A stretch of DNA of 59,189 bases from assembly GCA_026398635.1 (NCBI GenBank), contig JAPLSM010000045.1, positions 1 to 59,189 on the forward strand, given 5' to 3'. Position 1 is the first letter of the stretch. Each line of letters opens with the position of its first letter. Made by a program: the position numbers and the translations under genes. Under the pieces are notes generated by a model. The model saw nothing but the letters and a program-made list of their open reading frames with translations, had not been told where the DNA came from and made no database searches. Of the stretch, positions 31,991-38,814 are shown piece after piece. Source of the stretch: Spirochaetota bacterium (lineage in GTDB: Bacteria > Spirochaetota > Spirochaetia > SZUA-6 > Fen-1364).

Positions 31991-33900
31991 GATGCCAGGT
32001 TCAGCAGGCCGCCAGCCGCGAGGATAGCCCGGTCGCGCGCGGAAGCGTCGAGCCGGGTCCTGATCCGTCGCCCGCCCGTTACCGCGACGATCTCGGCGGC
32101 GCCGTCGATGATGGCGCGCCGGATGCCCGGGAACCGCACTATGTCGCCCTGGTGCAGCGTCGCCCAGTCCGCCGGGTCGGCGAACACGAGCGGTACGATG
32201 CCGAAGTTGACCAGGTTGGCCTTGTGGATCCTGGCGAATCCCTTCACCAGCTTCACCCGCACGCCGAGGAAGCGCGGCGCGATGGCCGCGTGCTCGCGGC
32301 TCGAGCCCTGGCCGTAGTTCTCACCACCAACCACCATGCCGCTGCCGCGCTCCTTCGCCCGCTTCGGGAACTCCGGGTCCACCTGGTCGAAGACGAATCC
32401 GCTGATGGCGGGGATGTTGCTGCGGTAGGGCAGGACCCGGTTGCCCGCGGGCATGATGCGGTCCGTGCTGATGTTGTCGCCGACTACGAGCAGCACCTCG
32501 AGTTCCAGGTCGTCCTCGAGCGCGGCGAACGTCGGGAACGGCTGGATGTTCGGCCCACGCCGGATCTCCACCCGCGAACCGTCCGACGGGGGCTGCACGA
32601 ACCACTCGGTCCTCCACGCGAAGCGTTTCGGCCATGGCACCTGCGGGCACTTCCCGAGGGTCCGAGGATCCGTGATCCGTCCGCGCAGTGCCGAGGCGGC
32701 GGCCGTCTCGGGCGAGCACAGGTACACGGCGTCATCCGCGGTGCCGCTGCGGCCCTTGTAGTTGCGCGGGAAGGTCCTGAGCGAGTTGGTGCCCGTTGCC
32801 GGCGCCTGGCCCATGCCGATGCAGCCGAGGCAGCCCGCCTCGTGGATCCGTGCCCCGGCCTCGACCAGGGGGGCGAGGCCGCCCATCTCGGTGACGGCCC
32901 GCAGCGTCTGCCGGCTGCCGGGGTTGATCTCGAAGCTCACCTCCGGGTGCCGCATCCGGCCCGCCACCGCGAGCGACGCGATCATCAGGTCCCGGTAGTC
33001 GCCGTTCGTCGACGAGCCGATCACGACTTGATGCACGGGAACATCGGCGAGCTCCTCTGCCGTCTTCACGTTGTCGGGGTTCGACGGGAAGGCCACCATG
33101 GGCACCAGGGAGCCGAGATCGATCTCCGTCACCGTGTCGTACCGCGCGCCATCTTCCGCGGCGAGCTCCACCCAGGCGTCGCGCCGGCCGTTCAGGCCGA
33201 GCCAGTCCCGGGTGACCCGGTCGGAGGGGAACACGCAGGCCGTGGCGCCCATATCGACGCTCATGTTGGCGATGGTGGCCCGCGCCGGCAGGTCGAGCGC
33301 CGCCACCCCGGGCCCGAAGAACTCGAGCACCCTGCCCGTGGCACCCTTCGCCGAGAACCGGCGTAGCAGCTCCAGGATGAGGTCCTTGCCGGACACCCAC
33401 GCCGGAAGCGTGCCGGTCACCCGGATGCCCCACACCTCCGGTGTCAGGAGCCGGTAGGGCTCGCCGGACATCGCCATCGCGACCTCCAGGCCGCCCGCGC
33501 CCATGGCGAGCATGCCGATGCAGCCGCCCGTAGTGGTGTGGCTGTCCGACCCCAGCAGCGTGAGGCCGGGCCGGCCGAAGCGCTCGCGGTGGACGTGGTG
33601 GGAGATGCCGTTCCCCGGCGGCGAGAAGACCGCGCCGAATCGCGCGGCCGCGGACTGGAGGAACCGGTGGTCGTCCGCGTTGCGGAAATCGGTCTGGATG
33701 ATGTTGTGGTCCACGTAGCTCACGCTCAGGCCGGTGCGCACCCGGGGGATGCCCATCGACTCGAACTCGAGGTACGTCATGGTGCCGGTGGCGTCCTGCG
33801 TGAGGGTCTGGTCGATGCGCAGGGCGATCTCGCCTCCGCGCCCGATCTCGCCCCCCACGAGGTGGGCGCGGATGAGCCGCTCCGTCAGGGTCCCCTTCAT
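31951..33900 (-). CDS. Aconitate hydratase family protein with Ser replacing a cluster Cys
   Basis: A 649-residue single-chain aconitase-family dehydratase of the shorter bacterial type. It has DQTLTQDATGT near 30, GSDSHTTTGG near 117, and the C-terminal swivel domain with NISTDRIMPAGN near 515 and GGENYGQGSSREHAA. Aconitases hold a [4Fe-4S] cluster with one Cys in a GSCTN motif and two in a CxxC motif. Here the CxxC is present (CLGCIGMG, C357 and C360) but the first motif reads GSSTN, with Ser at about 297. Ser may coordinate iron, or the enzyme may differ from aconitase. Start ATG at 33900 is chosen to begin MKGTLTERLIRAHL; twelve upstream codons are unlike the family. Confidence 0.88.
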   Translation of the reverse strand: MKGTLTERLIRAHLVGGEIGRGGEIALRIDQTLTQDATGTMTYLEFESMGIPRVRTGLSVSYVDHNIIQTDFRNADDHRFLQSAAARFGAVFSPPGNGISHHVHRERFGRPGLTLLGSDSHTTTGGCIGMLAMGAGGLEVAMAMSGEPYRLLTPEVWGIRVTGTLPAWVSGKDLILELLRRFSAKGATGRVLEFFGPGVAALDLPARATIANMSVDMGATACVFPSDRVTRDWLGLNGRRDAWVELAAEDGARYDTVTEIDLGSLVPMVAFPSNPDNVKTAEELADVPVHQVVIGSSTNGDYRDLMIASLAVAGRMRHPEVSFEINPGSRQTLRAVTEMGGLAPLVEAGARIHEAGCLGCIGMGQAPATGTNSLRTFPRNYKGRSGTADDAVYLCSPETAAASALRGRITDPRTLGKCPQVPWPKRFAWRTEWFVQPPSDGSRVEIRRGPNIQPFPTFAALEDDLELEVLLVVGDNISTDRIMPAGNRVLPYRSNIPAISGFVFDQVDPEFPKRAKERGSGMVVGGENYGQGSSREHAAIAPRFLGVRVKLVKGFARIHKANLVNFGIVPLVFADPADWATLHQGDIVRFPGIRRAIIDGAAEIVAVTGGRRIRTRLDASARDRAILAAGGLLNLASHIQPVARASSPT

Positions 33901-33903
33901 GTG

Positions 33904-33917
33904 CGTGGTGTACCACG
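33904..33917. promoter_or_regulatory. Inverted repeat between aconitase and nuclease genes
   Basis: CGTGGT and ACCACG flank GT, a perfect 6-bp inverted repeat 3 bp upstream of the aconitase start codon. It may be an operator or a chance palindrome. Confidence 0.35.
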
Positions 33918-33929
33918 GGCCGCCGGTCC

Positions 33930-33958
33930 TTGTCATGCCCCGGGCTTTGTTCTATCTT
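33930..33958 (+). promoter_or_regulatory. Promoter of the bifunctional nuclease gene, leaderless
   Basis: TTGTCA (33930-33935, 5 of 6), exactly 17 nt, then TATCTT (33953-33958, 4 of 6). Seven nt lie between the -10 box and the ATG at 33966. No Shine-Dalgarno is present. Confidence 0.65.
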
Positions 33959-33965
33959 TGGCGTG

Positions 33966-34583
33966 ATGCTGGTTCCCGCCGAGGTCTGGACGGTGGCGAA
34001 AGCCGAACAGCAGGGGAACGCCGTGCTCGTGCGTCCCCTGGGGCTGGAGGTCGCCGTGCCCATCTTCATCGCTCCGCTGGAGGCCCAGTCGATCCTGATC
34101 GGCCTCGGCAACGTGAAGATGCCCCGGCCTCTGACCCACGACCTGTTCCTCTCCGTGCTCGAGAGCCTCGAAGCCTCCATCAACCGGGTGGAGATCATCT
34201 CGCTGAAAGAGGGCACCTTCTTCGCCAAGCTCGTGCTCGACGCCTCGGGATCGGAGATCGCCATCGACGCCCGACCGTCCGACTGCCTCGCGCTCGCGGT
34301 CCGGGTGAAGTGCCCGATCTACATCGACGAGTCGGTCGTGGACGAAGCGGGGATCTCCGTCAAGATGGTAGAGGAGCGGCGCGGCGACATCCGGCAGGAG
34401 GAGTCCGCGGCCCAGGGCATGGAGCAGGCCCAGGCCCCGGCTCCGGCGTCCGGGATGCCCCATCTCCTGCACGACGCGGAACTGGCCACGCTGAAGAAGA
34501 AGCTCGAGAGTGCCCTCGAGGAGGAGAACTACGAGGAGGCGGCACGCCTGCGCGACCGCATCCGCGAGCTCGAGTCCTCCTGA
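33966..34583 (+). CDS. Bifunctional nuclease domain protein with C-terminal UVR motif
   Basis: A 205-residue protein. Residues 1-135 match the BFN (bifunctional nuclease, DUF151) fold: VLVRPLGLEVAVPIFIAPLEA near 20, MPRPLTHDLF near 54 and DARPSDCLALAVR near 104. A charged linker leads to a C-terminal UvrB/UvrC motif (LKKKLESALEEENYEEAARLRDRI), a helical hairpin known from nucleotide excision repair and Clp-adaptor proteins. This domain pair is familiar from spirochaetes. Nuclease activity is only established for distant plant and mycobacterial relatives, so the role here is uncertain. It is divergent from the aconitase gene. Confidence 0.85.
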   Translation: MLVPAEVWTVAKAEQQGNAVLVRPLGLEVAVPIFIAPLEAQSILIGLGNVKMPRPLTHDLFLSVLESLEASINRVEIISLKEGTFFAKLVLDASGSEIAIDARPSDCLALAVRVKCPIYIDESVVDEAGISVKMVEERRGDIRQEESAAQGMEQAQAPAPASGMPHLLHDAELATLKKKLESALEEENYEEAARLRDRIRELESS

Positions 34584-34593
34584 TCCCGTCCGC

Positions 34594-35547
34594 ATGAACC
34601 CCGATCCTTACGCCCCCTGCCTCCTGTGCCCCCGCGTCTGCGCGGTCGACCGCACACGCGGCGAGACGGGCTTCTGCGGCGAGACCCGGGCCGTGCGTGC
34701 CGCGTGCGCGTGCCTGCACTTCGGCGAGGAACCGCCCGTGACCGGCCCGCGCGGTTCGGGCACCGTGTTCTTCACCGGCTGCACGCTGCGCTGCCGGGCT
34801 TGTCAGAACGCTCAACTGAGCCGCAATGGGCTCGGAGCCGAGCTCTCCGTGGACGACCTGGCGGGGATCTTCCTGCGCCTCCAGCGGGAAGGCGCGGGAA
34901 ACGTGAACGCGGTGACGGGCACGCACTTCCTGCCGGGCATCCTCGAGGCCTGGCAGGCGGCCTGCGCGCGGGGCCTCGCCATCCCGCTCGTGTGGAACTC
35001 CTCGGGCTACGAGACCGTCGATACCGTGCGGATGCTCGCGCCCCACGTCGCCTTCTTCCTGCCCGACCTGAAGACCCTCGACCCCGCGCTTGCTGCCTAT
35101 TGGTTCAAGGCGCCGGATTACCCCCGGAGAGCGGCAGAGGCCCTGCCCGCCATGGCCGAAGCCCGGCCCCTCGAGCGCGGGCCGGACGGCCTGCCGACCA
35201 GGGGCGTGATCGTCCGGCACCTCGTGCTCCCGGGCAGGATCGATGCCACTCGCGAGGTGCTCGCGTGGTTCTCCGAGCACCTGGCCGGTCGGGCGCTGCT
35301 GTCGCTGATGTCCCAGTACACCCCGATTCCCGGCCAGCCCCTTGAACCGCCGTTCGACCGGGGCCTGACCCCCGGGGAGTGGGACGCAGCGCTCGCGACG
35401 CTCGAGGAGCTGGGCATCGAGGACGGGTACGTGCAGGACCTCGAGCCCGGCACCGAGTGGCTGCCCGACTTCTCGCGCGAGCGGCCGTTTTCCGCGGAGT
35501 TGTCGCGCATGGTCTGGCACGCACGTGACGGCGCTCCGGCGGGCTGA
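34594..35547 (+). CDS. Radical SAM protein, PflA-like
   Basis: A 317-residue radical SAM enzyme. An N-terminal Cys-rich segment (CLLCPRVCAVDR, then GFCGE) precedes the SAM cluster motif FFTGCTLRCRACQN (CxxxCxxC) near 60-73. The TIM-barrel follows with NSSGYETVDTVRML near 132 and LMSQYTPIPGQP near 246. The family belongs to uncharacterised pyruvate-formate-lyase-activating-enzyme relatives (COG1313). A candidate glycyl-radical partner is not encoded in this window. The ATG at 34594 lies 10 nt after the nuclease gene stop, so the two are probably co-transcribed. Confidence 0.88.
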   Translation: MNPDPYAPCLLCPRVCAVDRTRGETGFCGETRAVRAACACLHFGEEPPVTGPRGSGTVFFTGCTLRCRACQNAQLSRNGLGAELSVDDLAGIFLRLQREGAGNVNAVTGTHFLPGILEAWQAACARGLAIPLVWNSSGYETVDTVRMLAPHVAFFLPDLKTLDPALAAYWFKAPDYPRRAAEALPAMAEARPLERGPDGLPTRGVIVRHLVLPGRIDATREVLAWFSEHLAGRALLSLMSQYTPIPGQPLEPPFDRGLTPGEWDAALATLEELGIEDGYVQDLEPGTEWLPDFSRERPFSAELSRMVWHARDGAPAG

Positions 35548-35565
35548 TGCCGGACCGCGCCCAGC

Positions 35566-36261
35566 TCAGGCGGGGCCTATCGTGGTACCGATGAAGGGCC
35601 GGCCCTCGAGGATGGATGCGAGGTTCGCGAGGTCACGCCCGTCCGCGAAGATGACCCGCAGGCGCGCCGCGGCGGCAGCTTTCGTCGCCGCGGGATCGAA
35701 CGGGGTGTTCCTGCCCGGCGACCATTCCTCGCCGACGATCTTCCGGAATTCCGGCCACGACACCGTGTCGAGGGGCCGGGCCGACGGGTCCTTCTTCGGA
35801 TCCGCGGTGTACACCTTCGCGATGTTCGACAGGTTGACCAGGGTGTCCGCCGCGAATCGCCGGGCGAGGATGACCGCGTCGTTGTCCGTGGAGAAGCCGG
35901 GCTTCCACCCCGCGGCAACCAGGACGCGTCCCGCGAACTTCCGGGCCGCGGTCGGATCGGTCAGCACCCCGCTGCCGCACAGGCTGCCGAACATGCGGCG
36001 CACCAGCTCGGCGTTGACGCGCGTGGCCGCGATCCCGATCCAGTCGAGGTCGTCGTTCGATGCCGACGGTGCGAGTTCCCGGAAGGCTGCCTGGTAGCGC
36101 CGGGCGAGGCCGCCGCCGCCGCAGATCACGATCAGCTTCCTCCGTCGGTCGGCCTCGAGGTGGCCGAGCGCGAGCCGGTGAAACGACGCCAGGAACGCGG
36201 TGTCCACCGCGTCCGGGGCGATGAGCGATCCGCCCAGGGAGATGACCGTCGCGTCCGCCAT
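35566..36261 (-). CDS. Archaeal-type UMP kinase-like amino acid kinase
   Basis: A 231-residue amino-acid-kinase fold protein. It starts ADATVISLGGSLIAPD (phosphate-binding loop), then VICGGGGLARRYQAA near 43, an aspartate-rich NDDLDWIGIAATRVNA near 70, and STDNDAVILARRFAADTL near 120, with NIAKVYTADPKKDPSA matching the nucleotide region. The spacing resembles the archaeal-type UMP kinases that also occur in spirochaetes. It should phosphorylate UMP to UDP. TATAGT ends 6 nt before the ATG with no Shine-Dalgarno, suggesting a leaderless mRNA. Divergent from serA. Confidence 0.8.
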   Translation of the reverse strand: MADATVISLGGSLIAPDAVDTAFLASFHRLALGHLEADRRRKLIVICGGGGLARRYQAAFRELAPSASNDDLDWIGIAATRVNAELVRRMFGSLCGSGVLTDPTAARKFAGRVLVAAGWKPGFSTDNDAVILARRFAADTLVNLSNIAKVYTADPKKDPSARPLDTVSWPEFRKIVGEEWSPGRNTPFDPAATKAAAAARLRVIFADGRDLANLASILEGRPFIGTTIGPA

Positions 36262-36267
36262 GCGGTC

Positions 36268-36273
36268 ACTATA
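36268..36273 (-). promoter_or_regulatory. -10 box of the UMP-kinase-like gene
   Basis: TATAGT on the minus strand (36273-36268, 5 of 6), 6 nt from the ATG at 36261; no convincing -35 hexamer. Confidence 0.45.
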
Positions 36274-36376
36274 CCCGGTTCGCCGGCGCCAAGCCAGAAG
36301 CCCCCGCGCCCTCATGGGGCTTCCCGCAACCGTGGGTGCGGGTGGCGCAGCGCCCCGGACCCCTTCCCATGTAACT

Positions 36377-36390
36377 TGCATAATTATGCA
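36377..36390. promoter_or_regulatory. 14-bp palindrome upstream of serA, ARG-box-like
   Basis: TGCATAATTATGCA is a perfect palindrome 20 bp before the serA ATG, in a divergent gap of 149 bp. It resembles ArgR half-sites (TGCATA/TGAATA type) and embeds CATAAT, a good -10 hexamer on each strand. Regulation by an ArgR-like protein is inference. Confidence 0.5.
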
Positions 36391-36410
36391 CCGGGAGCTA
36401 AACCTGCCCC

Positions 36411-37367
36411 ATGGCGAAGATGAAGGTGTTCGTGGCGGATTCGATCGCGAAGGAGGGCATCGCCGAGTTCGGCCGGTTCCCCGAGCTGGAGCTGGTGGTG
36501 AAGACGGGTCTGCCTCCTGCGGAGCTGGCGGCCGCCCTGGGCGACGCGGCGGGCCTCGTGGTGCGCTCGGCCACGCAGGCGAGCCGCGCGGTGATCGAGG
36601 CGGGGAAGGCGCTGAGGGTGATCGGCCGGGCCGGAGCCGGCGTCGACAACATCGACGTGGCAGCCGCCACCGAGCGGCGGATCCTCGTGACGAACACCCC
36701 CGGCGGCAACGCCGAGGCGGCTGCCGAGCTCGCGGTCGGCCTGATGTTCGCCCTCGCCCGGGAGATCCCCCGCGCGGACGCCTCGATGAAGGCGGGCACG
36801 TGGGACAAGAAGAGCTTCTCGGGCTCGGAGCTGCTGGGCAAGACCCTCGGCCTGGTGGGCATCGGCAACGTCGGAGGCGCGGTCGCGCGCATGGCCCGGG
36901 GCCTCGGCATGGCCGTGGTGGCGTACGACCCGTACGCGCGGCCCGACAAGGTCGCCTCGCTCGGCGTGCTGCTCGCGGGGCTGGACGAGGTGCTCGCCTC
37001 CGCGGATTTCATCTCGGTGCACGCCCCGAAGACCGGCGAGACGAAGAACCTCCTCGACGCGAAGGCGTTCGCGAAGATGAAGACCGGCGTGTTCGTGGTG
37101 AACTGCGCGCGCGGCGGGATCGTGGTGGAGAAGGACCTCGTCGCCGCCCTCGACGCGGGGAAGGTGCGGGGCGCGGCCGTGGACGTCTACGACAAGGAGC
37201 CGCCTGCGGACTGGACCCTCGCGAAGCACCCGAAGGTGATCGCCACGCCCCACCTCGGGGCGACCACCGGGGAAGCCCAGGTGAACGTCTCGGTGATGAT
37301 CGCCCGGCAGATCGGCGCGTACCTCACCAAGGGCGAGGTGATCAACGCGGTCAACACGGTGACCTGA
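36411..37367 (+). CDS. serA: D-3-phosphoglycerate dehydrogenase, short form
   Basis: A 318-residue D-isomer-specific 2-hydroxyacid dehydrogenase. Rossmann motif GLVGIGNVGGAVAR near 145-158, catalytic Arg in NCARGGIV near 225, Glu in DVYDKEPP near 253 and His in ATPHLGATT near 273. It is closest in pattern to phosphoglycerate dehydrogenase, first step of serine synthesis, but is the short form without the regulatory ACT domain, so it should not be feedback inhibited through ACT. Other 2-hydroxyacid substrates remain possible. Divergent from the UMP-kinase-like gene with an ARG-box-like palindrome upstream. Confidence 0.86.
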   Translation: MAKMKVFVADSIAKEGIAEFGRFPELELVVKTGLPPAELAAALGDAAGLVVRSATQASRAVIEAGKALRVIGRAGAGVDNIDVAAATERRILVTNTPGGNAEAAAELAVGLMFALAREIPRADASMKAGTWDKKSFSGSELLGKTLGLVGIGNVGGAVARMARGLGMAVVAYDPYARPDKVASLGVLLAGLDEVLASADFISVHAPKTGETKNLLDAKAFAKMKTGVFVVNCARGGIVVEKDLVAALDAGKVRGAAVDVYDKEPPADWTLAKHPKVIATPHLGATTGEAQVNVSVMIARQIGAYLTKGEVINAVNTVT

Positions 37368-37398
37368 CCGCCAAGCGCCCGCCGTCCCGAGGGAACGC

Positions 37399-37448
37399 GG
37401 GCTCTCGCCTTCGCGCGCCAAAAGCGCGCTAGGGCTGCCGCCCTAGGG
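37399..37448 (-). repeat. 50-bp three-hairpin repeat family 1, copy 1
   Basis: Read on the minus strand it starts CCCTAGGGCGG and ends GAGAGCCC. It matches copies 2 and 3 at 42 and 44 of 50 positions by eye. Hairpin 1 is perfect; hairpin 2 has a G-C pair where copy 3 has A-T. It lies between serA and the UVR protein gene. Confidence 0.85.
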
Positions 37449-37532
37449 CTGTCGGCGTCGCCACCTCGTACGTGGCTGGGCACCTTGTCGCCGCGCTCGC
37501 GTGGCGCTACATTGTGCGTGGAGGGGACGCCC

Positions 37533-38315
37533 GTGAACGGTGACATCACCGACATTCTCAAGGGCTGGGAGTTCGACTCGGACAACCAGATACGCATCAT
37601 CCAGGCTGACGACGGCCGGCAGGTGCTCCAGGTGCGCCAGCCCCTCGGCATCGAGCAGTACGAGCTCGACGGGCGGCCGGACGGCCGGGAACCCTTCGGC
37701 CGCGCGACCATGCTCGACGAGATCCGCGCGCGCCTCGAGAGCCACCGCAGCGCGCGGGGCTCCGACGAGGGCTTCGCCATCGCCCACGACGACTTCACGG
37801 CCCTGCAGAACGAGGGCCTGCTCTTCTATTTCCGCTACCTCGTCCTGTTCCAGATCGGCGACTTCGTGCGCACGAGCCGGGACACGGAGCACAACCTGGC
37901 CCTCTGCGAGCTCGTGGAACGCTTCGCTGAGAGCGACGAGGACCGCAAGGAGCTGCTGCAACATCGGCCGTACATATTGCGGATGAATGCGATCTCCCGG
38001 GCCATGATCTCGCTGCACAAAGAGATGAAAGCCGCCGCCGAGGAGATTCTCGCGGGGGCGATCAGCGCCATCGAGGGCATGGAGGAGATCGACACCCCGG
38101 CGTTCCAGTTCGAGCGCATGCGGTCGCTGAACTACCTGAAGGCCACGCTGAAGCAGATCCACGACAAGCAGTCGTCGCCCGTCGATGGCCTGAAGGCCGA
38201 GCTCGCCACGGCCGTGGACGAGGAGGACTACGAGCGCGCCGCGTCCCTGCGCGACCGCATCCACGATCTCTCGGCCGACGTCGATGTCGAGACCGGCGGG
38301 TTCGGGGACTCCTGA
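37533..38315 (+). CDS. UvrB/UvrC motif protein, spirochaete-type
   Basis: A 260-residue soluble protein. An N-terminal segment (MNGDITDILKGWEFDSDNQI, then IRIIQADDGRQVLQVRQPLG) is followed by a helical middle and a C-terminal UVR motif (LKAELATAVDEEDYERAASL near 228). It resembles a conserved spirochaetal protein of unknown function that ends in a UVR hairpin. The GTG at 37533 is chosen because GGAGGGG lies 6 nt upstream. It is the second UVR-ending protein within 4 kb; both may engage a common partner such as a Clp ATPase or UvrA (inference). Confidence 0.78.
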   Translation: MNGDITDILKGWEFDSDNQIRIIQADDGRQVLQVRQPLGIEQYELDGRPDGREPFGRATMLDEIRARLESHRSARGSDEGFAIAHDDFTALQNEGLLFYFRYLVLFQIGDFVRTSRDTEHNLALCELVERFAESDEDRKELLQHRPYILRMNAISRAMISLHKEMKAAAEEILAGAISAIEGMEEIDTPAFQFERMRSLNYLKATLKQIHDKQSSPVDGLKAELATAVDEEDYERAASLRDRIHDLSADVDVETGGFGDS

Positions 38316-38327
38316 CCGCCCAGCCGA

Positions 38328-38353
38328 CGGCTGTCGACATCCATGCCCAAGGG
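38328..38353 (+). repeat. Partial copy of repeat family 2
   Basis: Joins the first 18 bases and the last 10 bases of the family 2 unit, lacking the central hairpin. It directly abuts the full copy at 38353-38398, so the pair looks like a tandem duplication with an internal deletion. Confidence 0.55.
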
Positions 38354-38398
38354 CGGCTATCGACGTCCTTGTCTACGCCGCCCTCGGGCGTCCATGCC
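38353..38398 (+). repeat. 46-bp dispersed repeat family 2, copy B
   Basis: Matches copy A (6507-6552) at 39 of 46 positions by eye. It contains ACGCC...GGCGT inverted repeats and ends TCCATGCC. It sits in the leader of the small cupin gene. Confidence 0.7.
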
Positions 38399-38452
38399 CA
38401 AGGCTTGGCGCCTTCCCCCCTTCCTGCTATCCTCGCTCGGGAGTCCAAGGTA

Positions 38453-38800
38453 ATGGTGAAACCCGGTACGAAGATGGAGCGCGAGATCCGCGAGCGGATG
38501 CGCGGCGGAGCGGGATCCGTGGAGATCCTTCACGTGTTCCGCCAGGAGGAGCTTGGCGGCGCCGCGCGCCTGTTCGCCCGCATGCGCCTCCCGCCGGGCT
38601 CGTCGATCGGCCACCACGTGCACGATGCGGAGGAGGAGGTCTTCTATATCCTCTCGGGCAGAGGCGTCGTCACCGAGGACGGCGTCGCGACCGGCGTAGG
38701 CCCCGGCGACGCGGTGCTCACGGGCGGCGGCGCGGGGCATGCCCTCGAGAACCGGGGCGGCGAGCCGCTCGAGTTCATGGCCGTCATCCTCCGCCGCTGA
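38453..38800 (+). CDS. Small cupin protein
   Basis: A 115-residue cupin with motif 1 GHHVHDAEEEVFYILSGRG (His, His, Glu) near 50-68 and motif 2 GPGDAVLTGGGAGHALEN near 80-97 (His). It starts MVKPGTKMEREIRERM, a helical arm seen in small cupins. Its ATG at 38453 follows GGAG by about 8 nt; an in-frame ATG at 38369 lies in repeat sequence and is not used. Family 2 repeats fill the leader. Ligand unknown. Confidence 0.82.
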   Translation: MVKPGTKMEREIRERMRGGAGSVEILHVFRQEELGGAARLFARMRLPPGSSIGHHVHDAEEEVFYILSGRGVVTEDGVATGVGPGDAVLTGGGAGHALENRGGEPLEFMAVILRR

Positions 38801-38814
38801 CCGGGCCGCCGCGC

